NCBI GenBank assembly: GCA_031291095.1
Contig: JARLJR010000110.1
Span: 1-59,422, forward strand
Length of the DNA: 59,422 nucleotides
Direction of reading: 5' to 3'
DNA from: Legionella sp.
GTDB taxonomy: Bacteria > Pseudomonadota > Gammaproteobacteria > Legionellales > Legionellaceae
Shown piece by piece: positions 51,464 to 59,422 of this stretch; position 1 is the first letter of the stretch, and each line of letters begins with the position of its first letter. Both the position numbers and the translations under genes were made by a program. Below the pieces are notes generated by a model that searched no databases, was not told the origin of the DNA, and worked only from the letters and a program-made list of their open reading frames with translations.

Positions 51464-52114
51464 ATGAATGGATTAATGCAAAAGAACTTACATACCCAAC
51501 TTCTATTGAAGTTTATTCATGAGTTAAATCAGCCATTGACAGTAATTAAAGCCTATCTAGGTGGGTGTGAAATTAAGTTACAAAGAAATGAACTTAGCCC
51601 CAGTCAGATGAATGGTGTATTACAAAAAATTAATGAGCATACGGAGCTATTTAAAAATAAAATTTATTCGATGCAACAGTTAATTGTTCAAGAAGAGGGT
51701 ATTAATATTTCTAGTATTATTACCGAGATTACCTCTTTACTTTTCTTTGAAATAAAACATCATAACATCAAATTAACTTTAGATTTCCATGAGAGTCTTC
51801 CTGATTTTAATATGAATAAGTCTCAGTTTAAATGTGTTTTATTTCGCTTATTGAAACAATGTATTGATGCTGTGGAAAAAAATGGCATAGGGCAAAGTGA
51901 GTTATTAATTCAAACGAAACCCCATCAAAAGAATGCATTAAGCATGACCATAACAAGCAATTTTCCAATAAAAGAAGAGCGCGTGGAGAAGGAGCTTACT
52001 TATTGTCGTACTCTTTTTACCACTGATTGTGGCAGTTTATCAACTGAATTAGTGCCTAATGGTATTTGCTTTCAACTGATCATGTTTCATAAGGATTCTC
52101 GATATGCTTGCTAA
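51464..52114 (+). CDS. Minimal sensor-kinase-like protein paired with a FixJ-type regulator (216 aa)
   Basis: The chain begins directly with a HisKA-like helix, LLKFIHELNQPLTVIKAYLGG, with the phospho-acceptor in HELNQPL (His19), as in FixL/TtrS-type kinases. No PAS domain or membrane segment precedes it. The following ATPase-like region is degenerate: the N-box equivalent VLFRLLKQCIDAV (about 125-137) lacks both Asn residues, and no clear G1 (DxGxG) motif is visible. It may be a phosphotransfer or dimerisation partner rather than a working kinase. The stop overlaps the regulator gene by 11 bp. The ribosome site before ATG 51464 is weak; ATG 51476 is possible. Confidence 0.7.
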   Translation: MNGLMQKNLHTQLLLKFIHELNQPLTVIKAYLGGCEIKLQRNELSPSQMNGVLQKINEHTELFKNKIYSMQQLIVQEEGINISSIITEITSLLFFEIKHHNIKLTLDFHESLPDFNMNKSQFKCVLFRLLKQCIDAVEKNGIGQSELLIQTKPHQKNALSMTITSNFPIKEERVEKELTYCRTLFTTDCGSLSTELVPNGICFQLIMFHKDSRYAC

Positions 52115-52736
52115 TGAGCCAATGGTTATTATTGTTGATGATGATCCTGAAATATGTGCGTCATTTCGTTGGTTATTTGAGTCAGTTAATCTTAGAGTAC
52201 AGGCTTATGAGAATGCTAAGGATTTTCTTGATAATTATGATGCTACCCAATATGGTTGTCTGATTATTGATGTGAGAATGCCTATCATAAGTGGCCTCGA
52301 ATTATTGGAGTATATTAATACAACCAAAAATCAACTCTCTGTAATCATTATCACCGGATATGGCGATATTCCTATGGCGGTAAGGGCGATGAAAGCGGGG
52401 GCAGCTGATTTTATTCTTAAGCCGGTGAACCACCAGGATTTATTAGAGGTCACGCAAAGTTGCCTGAAAAAAAATCAAAATAACACCTTTCAATTACAAT
52501 CTGATTTTTGCCAGCGGATAAACAGCTTAACTAAACGCGAAAAGCAGATTATGGATTTAGTTATTGAAGGTAAATTAAATAAGCAGATTGCATATGAGCT
52601 GAATATATCCATTTCTACAGTTGAAGCTCATCGCGCTAAAGTTATGAGAAAAATGGAGACTAGAACCTTGGCTGATTTGATACGAGCTAATTTGCTGCAT
52701 ACGACCAATACGGTTTCTTTTGAGTATTCTGGCTGA
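52104..52736 (+). CDS. FixJ/TtrR-family response regulator with LuxR-type HTH (210 aa)
   Basis: The receiver domain (1-120) has the acidic pair in IIVDDDPE (Asp12, Asp13), the phospho-acceptor Asp56 in CLIIDVRMP, the switch Thr84 in IITGYGDIPMAVRAMKAGA, and Lys106 in FILKPVN. The C-terminal HTH (about 145-205) reads LTKREKQIMDLVIEGKLNKQIAYELNISISTVEAHRAKVMRKM (abridged), a canonical LuxR/FixJ output domain. All residues for phosphorylation are intact, in contrast to the degenerate partner kinase, so it may receive phosphate from elsewhere. Targets are unknown. Confidence 0.9.
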   Translation: MLANEPMVIIVDDDPEICASFRWLFESVNLRVQAYENAKDFLDNYDATQYGCLIIDVRMPIISGLELLEYINTTKNQLSVIIITGYGDIPMAVRAMKAGAADFILKPVNHQDLLEVTQSCLKKNQNNTFQLQSDFCQRINSLTKREKQIMDLVIEGKLNKQIAYELNISISTVEAHRAKVMRKMETRTLADLIRANLLHTTNTVSFEYSG

Positions 52737-53044
52737 TTGCGCCACGGCCATTAGGTAAGGGACTTATAAATTTTAGGTTGGGCCCTCTGGCCCAATGGCA
52801 CCTACTTAAGACTGATTACTCATTCGGTTGGTCTGCTTAATGTAGGCTGGGCTGGCAAGCCCGGCATTGGACGTGGCACAAACTGTGTTTTCTGAGCTTT
52901 TCAGCCCAGCCTACGCCTTACTCTATAATTTTTCTTTAAGTAAGCGCTATTAGGCCTATAGCCCAACAAGCCACACCAGGACTCAATGTTGGGCCTGGGC
53001 GCGCAATCTACAAGTCATTGCAAAATTTCCATAACTTAGCCAAA
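52737..53044. other. 308-bp repeat-rich intergenic stretch
   Basis: No gene is present between the convergent regulator and HAD-type genes. It contains a hairpin TTGGGCC (52778-52784) / GGCCCAA (52789-52795), a family C palindrome (52842-52914, listed separately), and further pieces of the GGCC/TTGGGCC type near 52950-53000. Similar GGGCCCA fragments occur at 19400-19440 and 59247-59270. Confidence 0.55.
52842..52914. repeat. Palindromic repeat, family C, well-preserved copy
   Basis: GTAGGCTGGGCTG (52842-52854) and CAGCCCAGCCTAC (52902-52914) are perfectly complementary 13-bp arms around a 47-nt loop that includes GGCAAGCCCGGCATTGG. It matches the element at 11524-11597. Confidence 0.7.
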
Positions 53045-53917
53045 CTAAGACGGTGTGTTGGATATATCACTGTCATTTTTCTCAGGAGATGTGGGCACGT
53101 TTTCTAATTTAAAAAAGGAAGGCGAAGGCATTCTTTTGTCTTTAGGTGTGATTGTGGCAAGTTCTTCATTATTTTCGACATTGTGGACTCTTGTACTTAG
53201 GGTTTGTCCTATTTCTTCAGTGGTCACTTCGTAGGTCAAACTTATTGCTAATTCTATCAATTCCCCTTCTTGAACCTCTTTTTCATTTTCAACCCGGGGG
53301 GGCGCTTGAAGGAGGTTATGAATGGCTTGCTGATATATGCCCCATTCAAAACAGCCTGGCATCTTATGATATTTTTGGATTTTCTCGTCTGTAAATCCAA
53401 AGGATGCAACAGCATTTACCATATAGTTATAATCTGCTCGGCTATCATCCAGCACATAAATAGAGGAGATAATATCTGTCTGTTGAGATAAAAATCCTTG
53501 AACAGCCATGTCTTTTCGCACCGAATCGAAGATACCTAATTTATTGAGTTCCTCGGCGTTAAATCCTTGATAAGTCAGTAGAGCTCTAATGTAATCCGCG
53601 CGGTTTCTGGTAATTATTTGTACAGAAACGTCATCATTGCTTAACATGTCGTGAAGAAATTCAACTGCTTCACGGCTCAGCAGCAAGTCAGCTTCAGGCT
53701 GATCATAATTAAATTTTTTGTTATACGGTCCAAATTGTGCTTCGAATAAACTTTGTACTGTATCACTATCTTTTAATGGAGGTTTTCTATAATCTTGGCT
53801 TACTCTAGGAACATAGCCATTTAGCAGCGATTGATAAAATTCTTCAAATACGGTTTTACCGCCTTCTCTTCCGCTTAAAGTTCCATCAAAATCAGTAAAA
53901 ATAATAATCTTTGGCAT
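53045..53917 (-). CDS. HAD-superfamily phosphatase-like protein with acidic tail, effector-like (290 aa)
   Basis: The N-terminus is a HAD fold: motif I IIFTDFDGTLSGREGG (nucleophile Asp and the +2 Asp), motif II threonine in VQIITRNRADYI, and motif IV acidic residues in IYVLDDSRADYNYM. Cap insertions after motif I contain YVPRVSQDYRKPPL. From about residue 210 the chain leaves the fold and becomes acidic and Ser/Pro-rich (ENEKEVQEGELIEL; NVPTSPEKNDSDISNTPS). A cytosolic phosphatase with an unstructured acidic C-terminus lacking a signal peptide resembles Legionella Dot/Icm substrates. AAAGGA before ATG 53917 fixes the start. The substrate is unknown. Confidence 0.68.
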   Translation of the reverse strand: MPKIIIFTDFDGTLSGREGGKTVFEEFYQSLLNGYVPRVSQDYRKPPLKDSDTVQSLFEAQFGPYNKKFNYDQPEADLLLSREAVEFLHDMLSNDDVSVQIITRNRADYIRALLTYQGFNAEELNKLGIFDSVRKDMAVQGFLSQQTDIISSIYVLDDSRADYNYMVNAVASFGFTDEKIQKYHKMPGCFEWGIYQQAIHNLLQAPPRVENEKEVQEGELIELAISLTYEVTTEEIGQTLSTRVHNVENNEELATITPKDKRMPSPSFFKLENVPTSPEKNDSDISNTPS

Positions 53918-54023
53918 CGTTTTCCTTTAAGTGTTTTAAATGGATTTAATTTTAATATAATTATATTAAAAAAATATTAACTGTGTTTTTATTGGTTGTT
54001 TTGGAGTAAGGGTATTTTTAGGA

Positions 54024-54086
54024 CTGTAGCCTGGATGAAGGCGTAGCCGTAATCCGGAGATCTGAAGTTAGATCCCCGGATTCTGG
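54024..54086. repeat. Dispersed palindromic element beside the ankyrin gene stop
   Basis: CTGTAGCCTGGATGAAGGCG, CGTAATCCGGAGATC and the facing GATCCCCGGATTCTGG make an imperfect inverted repeat ending exactly at the stop codon of the minus-strand ankyrin gene. Elements beginning GTAGCCTGGATGAAG are common in many bacterial genomes. It may serve as the terminator of that gene. Confidence 0.5.
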
Positions 54087-57000
54087 TTAAATAACGCTTA
54101 GTAACTCAGTTTTTATAGAATCAAACTCAGATGAAAATTGTTTCGTCTGCATTGCCGAATCTGTTTCATAAGATTTAAAGAATGTTCCAATAAACCCTTT
54201 TGTCGTAGACGCTTGAACAGTTATTGCTGGAATTAAGGTTGCTGCTGCAATAATCCCGACAATCGCCCTCATCCACAGAGGGAAGCCATGCCATCCTCGG
54301 TGAGTGCTCAATACTTGATTGGCCCCTTCAAGTGCTGCAGTACAGGCTGATTCAAATTGTTTCACTGTGTTCGCAGAAATATGAGTCTTAAAGAATTGAG
54401 TCCCTGCACTATTTAATTTTTCGCTGAGATCATTCAGGACTTGGAAGGGACTATTGTCACGATTCGAATACGGGAATTGATCGCGTTTTCTATTTAATAC
54501 ATGGATTAATTGTTCATAGCGATTGTATAGTTTTTCCTGCATTTGTTGTTGTTCTATATGTTGTAAGTCAACCTCACTAAGCCCTTGTTTTAGTTTAGGG
54601 AGCCGATTTAAGCAATAGGTAACAAAGACTAAATTTCGCGCATCAATCGCGTCGATAATATGGCCTGCACTAATGTTTTGGGTTTTAATTCTGGGCAAAG
54701 TATTATTATAAGTAGCTAATAGCTCTTTGATTGTTCGAGAGGTGTTTAGGTCCGTTGCTCTACGCACTGTATAACCTGAATAACTCGTTGCACTAGGTTG
54801 AAATGCAGTAATTTCTCCGGCGTGAATATTAGCACCAATCTCCATTAAATATGCCGCTAATGTGGCATTATTATTTTCACAGGCATAAAAAAATGGTGTT
54901 TTATTTCTTGAATCTTTATGTTCTATTAGGTCAGCTCTAAGATTTAAAATGTATTTAATCGCATGAATAGATTTAGCTTTATATAAATCCTCAACGATTA
55001 TCTCATTGGCAAATTCGGGATATTCTTGATGAATGCAATCAGCCAAGCCGAAGTCATTCTCCAGAATTGCTTTTCTATAGTTATCACTAGTGAATATAGC
55101 CTGGTGTTGTTCCGAGTTTGGAGCCAGTCTTTTGTAATAGGGAATAAATAAATCACGGATCTTTGTTTCTGATGCGACATCACGCGGTAATTTATTTTGA
55201 TTCGGTTTAAAAATGTCTGCACCTGCTTCTATTAAATGCCGCACCATCAACGCATTATTTAATTGGCAGGCATAAAACAAAGCAGTTTTCCCAGATTGAT
55301 CGCGCTCATTTAGAAGCTCAGGTTTTAGTGCTAATATTGCTCTAAGTGGAGGAAGTGGGCCATCCTTTACGGCATCAATTAAAGATTGAATAGTAATTTC
55401 ATCTTTCGAATCAGGGAAAAATTCTAATAATACATCTACTAATTGATTTTCTTGTCGTTTTATCGCCGTTAAGAAATATTCAGGAGGAGATAGCAATGGC
55501 AAATAATTACCTGCGCGAAGTAGCTCTCTTACGCGTAAGTGATAATTAGTAAATAATTGATTGAGCTCTTGACTGTTACGGGAGCGTGCTGCGTGCTCTC
55601 TGGCTGTGGTTTGGGTTGCTCCAGAAGTCGCAAAAACATTCGCTCCTATCGACATTAAATAATCTACTAAATTTGCTCGGCCCTCAGAGCACGCTAAGAG
55701 AAGAGGAGTATATCCATTAGCAAGTCGGGCTTCCAATAATTTAGGTGCCACCATTAAAATAATTTTAACGAGTTCTAGTCGATTTTCACGGATGGCTTTG
55801 CTTAGATGTTCTTCAGTTGCAAAATGCATCATGTAATTATTATTAGCACGAGCAAAACTGCTAATTAACTGCATATTCGGAGGATTTTGATCAAAGGCTA
55901 ACTTAAACAGTTTTTCATTATGCACGCCGTGGTTAACTAAAAATTCAGCGCACTGATATTTTTTCTTATTAATAGCTGTTTCTAAAAGGTTTATCTTTTG
56001 AGAGTAAGAGAAATGCTTTGCGTTAAATTCCAGTGACTGTAGAGCGACTTCGTCATATCCAGCCTCTCCATTTAACATCTCCCCAAGTAATTTGAGGTGT
56101 TCGCGGCGCTCAAGATAAGCTTCTTTATTTTTGAAAAATTGTTCGAAATTGGCATTAAATTTAAGTTCTTTTTGTTCTTCAGTATTGATGGTTCCAGCTT
56201 CGGTAATTTCAGCTGTACTCCAGCAAAGACGGCCACCTAAGACCAGGTAATGAGTGTTTTCCAGCTCTTCTGAGAGGCAGGACACTCGTAGTTCATCAAA
56301 ATGCGGTGCATCAACATGGTCAGTAATAATTTGAAAGGCTGAGGCAATAAGTGCATCATATTCTTCAGTAGAAACACCATATTTTGTTTGTAGCACCTGC
56401 TTAAACTCAGATTCTTTGGTACATAATTGCTTAATTAATGCTTTAGCTGTTGCCGGATTTTGTAGTGCAGAAAGAAATTCCTTTGCTAGTTCTGGGTTTT
56501 TAAAGCGCAACTGCAGGGCACATAAAAAAAGAAAGGTTTGAAGGGCAAACAATTTGAACGAATTTGTTTTTTCTATATTATCTTTATTTATTGTTTCAAA
56601 TGAGGCCAGTGTTTGTTGATAAATCACTGAGAAACTTTTTTCTTCATTCTCATCGACTTGATTAAAGAGAAAGCTTTGGTCAAAAATACTTTTAATCGTA
56701 TCGACTAATTCACTTTCTGTATAAGTACTGTAGTCTTCATACGGACCACTAAGCGCATACAAATTCTCTGTTAAGAAATCAAAAAAATTGCTAGGTTGAG
56801 TGAGTACTTCTGGGTACCACGTATTTTTTAACTCGTCATAAAGTGTTAAAAATAATTGGGTTGGGTGCTGAGCTAATGCTTGTCGGCAAGTATTGAGGCC
56901 TTTGTCTTTTATGAGTTTGCGAAGATTATTTGCCAAGGCATTTTTGTCTTTAGCATTGGGCACAGAATTTAAGCTAGCGAAAATCTCCTGATCACGAGCA

Positions 57001-57542
57001 AAACTTTCTGGAAGCATCTTCTGCCGGTCTGCTCCATTAATGATTAAATTTAACACATTAGGTAAGTTTAGATGTCTCACATTATCTGAAGATCGAACAA
57101 TAAACTCACCTTTAGCAACAAAGCCTTGATTACCTATGCACAAATCGGTACGCATTCCATCGGTGCTGGGATTTTGCCCTTGAAGTTTATCTACATCCTT
57201 TTTCTGCTCTTCTAATGACTTTATGATCGCCTTAATTACGTCTTTATCTTTACTGTCTCGTTGTTGACGCATCAGGCGGGTCAAGTCGCTAATAAGACTA
57301 GAAAATAAGTCGGCGAAACCTGTCTCATCGTCGGTTGGATTAAAGAATTCTTTTCTTTCTATATCTGATCTACAAGTATTATCACCGAAAAGATAAAGTG
57401 AGGTCGCTTTTTCTGAGCCGGCTGTGAAATCAGCAGAAACTGTCCTGGCTCCGGTTAATGGAACAAGCATGGTCAGTTCCCCGACTTTATCAATATGAAT
57501 AAAGGGGTATCTACTTAATATTGAGTGTAATTGGGTTTTCAT
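54087..57542 (-). CDS. Ankyrin-repeat protein with C-terminal membrane segment, effector-like (1151 aa)
   Basis: At least three clear ankyrin repeats are spread over the second half: NGYTPLLLACSEGRANLVDY near 610-640, SGKTALFYACQLNNALMVRH near 765-795, and RNKTPFFYACENNNATLAAY near 890-920. Several degenerate units lie between them. The first 500 residues are helical with no recognised domain. One hydrophobic segment (about 1091-1111, MRAIVGIIAAATLIPAITV) sits near the end, followed by a polar tail (SEFDSIKTELLSVI). No signal peptide is present. AGAAGGG precedes ATG 57542. This plan is typical of Legionella Ank/LegA-type Dot/Icm effectors, but it does not match AnkX by length or by a visible Fic motif (HPFxxGNG). 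Confidence 0.75.
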   Translation of the reverse strand: MKTQLHSILSRYPFIHIDKVGELTMLVPLTGARTVSADFTAGSEKATSLYLFGDNTCRSDIERKEFFNPTDDETGFADLFSSLISDLTRLMRQQRDSKDKDVIKAIIKSLEEQKKDVDKLQGQNPSTDGMRTDLCIGNQGFVAKGEFIVRSSDNVRHLNLPNVLNLIINGADRQKMLPESFARDQEIFASLNSVPNAKDKNALANNLRKLIKDKGLNTCRQALAQHPTQLFLTLYDELKNTWYPEVLTQPSNFFDFLTENLYALSGPYEDYSTYTESELVDTIKSIFDQSFLFNQVDENEEKSFSVIYQQTLASFETINKDNIEKTNSFKLFALQTFLFLCALQLRFKNPELAKEFLSALQNPATAKALIKQLCTKESEFKQVLQTKYGVSTEEYDALIASAFQIITDHVDAPHFDELRVSCLSEELENTHYLVLGGRLCWSTAEITEAGTINTEEQKELKFNANFEQFFKNKEAYLERREHLKLLGEMLNGEAGYDEVALQSLEFNAKHFSYSQKINLLETAINKKKYQCAEFLVNHGVHNEKLFKLAFDQNPPNMQLISSFARANNNYMMHFATEEHLSKAIRENRLELVKIILMVAPKLLEARLANGYTPLLLACSEGRANLVDYLMSIGANVFATSGATQTTAREHAARSRNSQELNQLFTNYHLRVRELLRAGNYLPLLSPPEYFLTAIKRQENQLVDVLLEFFPDSKDEITIQSLIDAVKDGPLPPLRAILALKPELLNERDQSGKTALFYACQLNNALMVRHLIEAGADIFKPNQNKLPRDVASETKIRDLFIPYYKRLAPNSEQHQAIFTSDNYRKAILENDFGLADCIHQEYPEFANEIIVEDLYKAKSIHAIKYILNLRADLIEHKDSRNKTPFFYACENNNATLAAYLMEIGANIHAGEITAFQPSATSYSGYTVRRATDLNTSRTIKELLATYNNTLPRIKTQNISAGHIIDAIDARNLVFVTYCLNRLPKLKQGLSEVDLQHIEQQQMQEKLYNRYEQLIHVLNRKRDQFPYSNRDNSPFQVLNDLSEKLNSAGTQFFKTHISANTVKQFESACTAALEGANQVLSTHRGWHGFPLWMRAIVGIIAAATLIPAITVQASTTKGFIGTFFKSYETDSAMQTKQFSSEFDSIKTELLSVI

Positions 57543-57846
57543 GAGAATGCCCTTCTGCTGGAAGTTAACGACAATAGATAATCAGGATATTTGTTATAAG
57601 ATAAAAGATAATTATGCTTAGTACTTTGCAGTAAGACTGATTTTGTAGAGCTGAAGCTGTTTCTCTGCATAATTAAAACATCTGTATCTTTATGTGCCTG
57701 CAGTGTAACTTATGAAGATTAAGAGAGTCTTAAGTTGCACTTTTTTATTAGCGAACGAATTGTGTGAATTTTATTCCATTTGCGCAGTTTGAACAAGGCA
57801 AATATGCTAAATTTATAATAAGTTTGGCAAAATAAAGGGCTTAATT
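57543..57846. other. 304-bp divergent upstream region
   Basis: AT-rich DNA between the ankyrin gene and the Cys-rich peptide gene. A perfect TATAAT (57814-57819) lies 28 bp before the peptide start, with TTGAAC (57789-57794) 19 bp upstream of it, a wider spacing than ideal. No RNA gene or repeat was recognised. Confidence 0.4.
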
Positions 57847-58050
57847 ATGAATGGGTATAAGCTAACTATATTAATTTCATTTTTTTTCTTAGCGTTTACA
57901 GCAAATGCATCCCAACTAGAGGTGCAAGAATTATGTGTCAAAAAAACAGTTTCTCGTTGCATGGAGCAGTGTCAAAAAACAAAAACTATTAATTGTAGTA
58001 CTGCTTGTCCGGAAACTGCTCATAATCAATGCCGGCAGGCAGGGGAGTAA
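57847..58050 (+). CDS. Small secreted Cys-rich protein (67 aa)
   Basis: A signal peptide (about residues 1-21, ending ANA) leaves a mature peptide of about 45 residues with six cysteines in the pattern LC-x8-RC-x3-QC-x8-NC-x4-AC-x8-QC, presumably three disulfides. No family is recognised. AAAGGG precedes ATG 57847. It lies 133 bp upstream of the acid phosphatase gene, which is also exported; a link is not shown. Confidence 0.65.
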   Translation: MNGYKLTILISFFFLAFTANASQLEVQELCVKKTVSRCMEQCQKTKTINCSTACPETAHNQCRQAGE

Positions 58051-58183
58051 ATGAAAAAAAATATGAGCATCGGTTTTTAATGGTTCATTTTGTGATTATA
58101 TAGTTCAAATTGTTTGCTTGGTCATGGTTTTTTTATGGTATGATCCGTTTTGCTTTATCCACGATTGAAATTAAGGAGCTAAA

Positions 58184-59239
58184 ATGGGTTATAAACGTTG
58201 CCTGGCACTCGCACTATTACTCAGCACCCCCTCATTGTTATTTGCAGCAGATACACTTATTTTTGCCGTGGACGTTATTCGCCATGGGGATAGGACACCA
58301 ATAGTTTCTATTCCTGGCTTAAATTACGAGTGGACTTCAGGCTTAGGGCAGTTAACCGCAGAAGGGATGCAACAAGAACATAATATGGGTGTGGAGTTTC
58401 GTAAGAAATACGTGGAGCAGACACATCTCTTACCAGAACACTATGAAGCTGGGACTATGTATGTTCGTTCAACCGATTATGATCGTACACTCATGAGTGC
58501 TCAATCCTTACTGATGGGGTTATATCCTCCAGGAACAGGGCCTAATACTTCAGAGTCCGCTATGCCTGCGTTACCTCATTCGTTTCAACCCATACCCGTT
58601 TTTAGCGCACCGTATAAATTTGATGATGTAATTGTACAACCTGTAAGCTCTCAGGTTCGTGAGAAGCTAATGCAGCAGTATGTTTATCCAACCAAAGAGT
58701 GGCAACAAAAAAATAATGAATTGAAAGATAGATACTCGCGTTGGAGTTCTTTAACGGGGATGCAAATTAATAAGTTGCAGGATTTGGGATTGCTCGGTGA
58801 TACCTTATACATTCATCAAATACACCACGCCCCGATGCCTGAGGGATTAAGTTCACAAGATGTTAATGACATTATTAATGCCTGTAACTGGGCTTTTATG
58901 GCGCAAGAACGTCCTCAACAGGTTGCTCGTGTTTATAGTAGTAAGATAATGACTAATATTGCTAATTATCTTAGTAAGGGCAGTCAAAATAAATCCAAGC
59001 TGAAATATGTTTTATTATCGGCTCATGATACGACTATTGCTAGCTCATTAAGCTTTTTAGGCGCACCGTTAGAGCAGGCACCACCCTATGCATCTAATCT
59101 TAATTTTTCGCTTTATGAAAGTGATGCAGGTTCCCATATAGTTAAGGTTACTTATAACGGCAAGCCGATTAACATCCCCGCTTGTGGTGGAACTGTGTGT
59201 GAGTTGCAGCAGTTTATGCAATTGGCTAAGGGAGCGTAG
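58184..59239 (+). CDS. map: Major acid phosphatase Map-like, histidine acid phosphatase (351 aa)
   Basis: A signal peptide (about residues 1-21, ending LLFAA) precedes the histidine phosphatase signature VIRHGDRTPI, with the phosphohistidine His34. The proton-donor motif is HDTT in LLSAHDTTIAS near residue 287. Conserved RSTDYDRTLMSAQ is present. This is the layout of the L. pneumophila tartrate-sensitive acid phosphatase Map, which is exported by the type II Lsp system. AAGGAG before ATG 58184 is ideal. Orthology is judged by family and genus, not by search. Confidence 0.85.
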   Translation: MGYKRCLALALLLSTPSLLFAADTLIFAVDVIRHGDRTPIVSIPGLNYEWTSGLGQLTAEGMQQEHNMGVEFRKKYVEQTHLLPEHYEAGTMYVRSTDYDRTLMSAQSLLMGLYPPGTGPNTSESAMPALPHSFQPIPVFSAPYKFDDVIVQPVSSQVREKLMQQYVYPTKEWQQKNNELKDRYSRWSSLTGMQINKLQDLGLLGDTLYIHQIHHAPMPEGLSSQDVNDIINACNWAFMAQERPQQVARVYSSKIMTNIANYLSKGSQNKSKLKYVLLSAHDTTIASSLSFLGAPLEQAPPYASNLNFSLYESDAGSHIVKVTYNGKPINIPACGGTVCELQQFMQLAKGA

Positions 59240-59299
59240 TAGTAGTGTAGGTTGGGCCCATGGGCCTGAGGGATCGACTCGTTTTTTTTTTTAATTAAG

Positions 59300-59320
59300 A
59301 GGAGCATATATTGTGCTCCT
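59300..59320. terminator. Bidirectional intrinsic terminator
   Basis: AGGAGCA (59300-59306) and TGCTCCT (59314-59320) form a 7-bp stem with a 7-nt loop. TT follows on the plus strand, and a run of twelve T (59281-59292, A on the minus strand) lies upstream. It ends the phosphatase transcript and could stop a minus-strand transcript arriving from beyond the window. Confidence 0.55.
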
Positions 59321-59422
59321 TTAAAATTAAGCCCCACTCACAATTGAACTTTATTTCTTTCCTAATAATCTGACATCCGAGATAGAAAAAAGACAAGACC
59401 CGCCGATGCTTATAAGAGTTTG

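Noticed and set aside
54087-57542. AnkX-like Fic effector identity for the ankyrin protein
   Set aside because: No HPFxxGNG motif is visible and the length and domain order differ.
1-59422. CRISPR array, prophage or integrative element
   Set aside because: No regularly spaced direct repeats, integrase, phage genes, tRNA attachment site or conjugation genes were seen; the dispersed palindromes are irregularly spaced.

Overview
The window reads as chromosomal DNA of a Legionella species, probably not L. pneumophila itself. The taxonomic call rests on a Mip-type FKBP (23821-24516) that follows the L. pneumophila protein nearly residue for residue, as far as I can recall it. Supporting signs are a Map-like histidine acid phosphatase (58184-59239), CsrA, AT-rich codon use, and several large orphan proteins of the eukaryote-like repeat or coiled-coil type that Legionella delivers through Dot/Icm. 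Nothing here looks like a phage, plasmid, CRISPR array or intact insertion sequence, and I saw no rRNA or tRNA gene.

Layout. 1-6.4 kb: ftsB, a 14-unit HEAT-repeat protein, then a minus-strand phaC-cbpA-cbpM operon. 6.5-9.7 kb: BON lipoprotein, CBS protein, a thioredoxin/DsbD-like membrane protein and lipA. 9.9-14.7 kb: a POT-family transporter, a methyltransferase, and a two-gene epimerase/WecA-like pair for surface glycan. 14.9-19.3 kb: csrA with a long GGA-rich leader, then the birA-PPTase pair divergent from accA (a fatty-acid/cofactor group), and tilS. 19.5-28.4 kb: a large coiled-coil protein, sdaA, mip, ampG, an LprI-like protein and a GDSL hydrolase without signal peptide. 28.5-36.7 kb: an expanded version of the classical queA-tgt-yajC-secD-secF locus. 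Its tgt position is held by a shortened, apparently inactive Tgt-like protein, and three genes (a HAD protein, a His-rich membrane protein and a ThiD-ThiE fusion) sit between it and yajC. 36.9-43.2 kb: an effector-like membrane protein, then a glycan cluster (DPPR-synthase-like UbiA protein, GT-C glycosyltransferase, WbpM/CapD-type dehydratase) and a CsaA-like protein. 43.3-49.5 kb: amino-acid permease, an orphan two-segment membrane protein, an OafA-type acyltransferase and a DJ-1/PfpI protein. 49.6-52.7 kb: a frameshifted small membrane protein, a free-standing domain resembling the C-terminus of large-subunit catalase, decayed DNA, and a FixL/FixJ-like pair with a minimal kinase. 53-59.4 kb: a HAD-type orphan, a 1151-residue ankyrin protein, a Cys-rich secreted peptide and the Map-like phosphatase.

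At least three families of palindromic repeats are scattered between genes, mostly at 3' ends or between convergent genes. Family A resembles CGTCATTGCGAACG or CGTCATCCCGAACG, family B resembles GTAGCCTGGTTGC-GCAACCAGGCTAC, and family C resembles GTAGGCTGGGCTG-CAGCCCAGCCTAC.

The most interesting signals are the Tgt-like pseudoenzyme in the queuosine locus, the DPPR-synthase-like/GT-C pair that hints at a lipid-linked pentose used in surface glycosylation, the orphan catalase C-terminal domain, the ThiD half of ThiDE that has lost its active-site cysteine, and a kinase of a two-component pair whose Asn box is degenerate. All functional statements come from reading motifs by eye; no database search was run.
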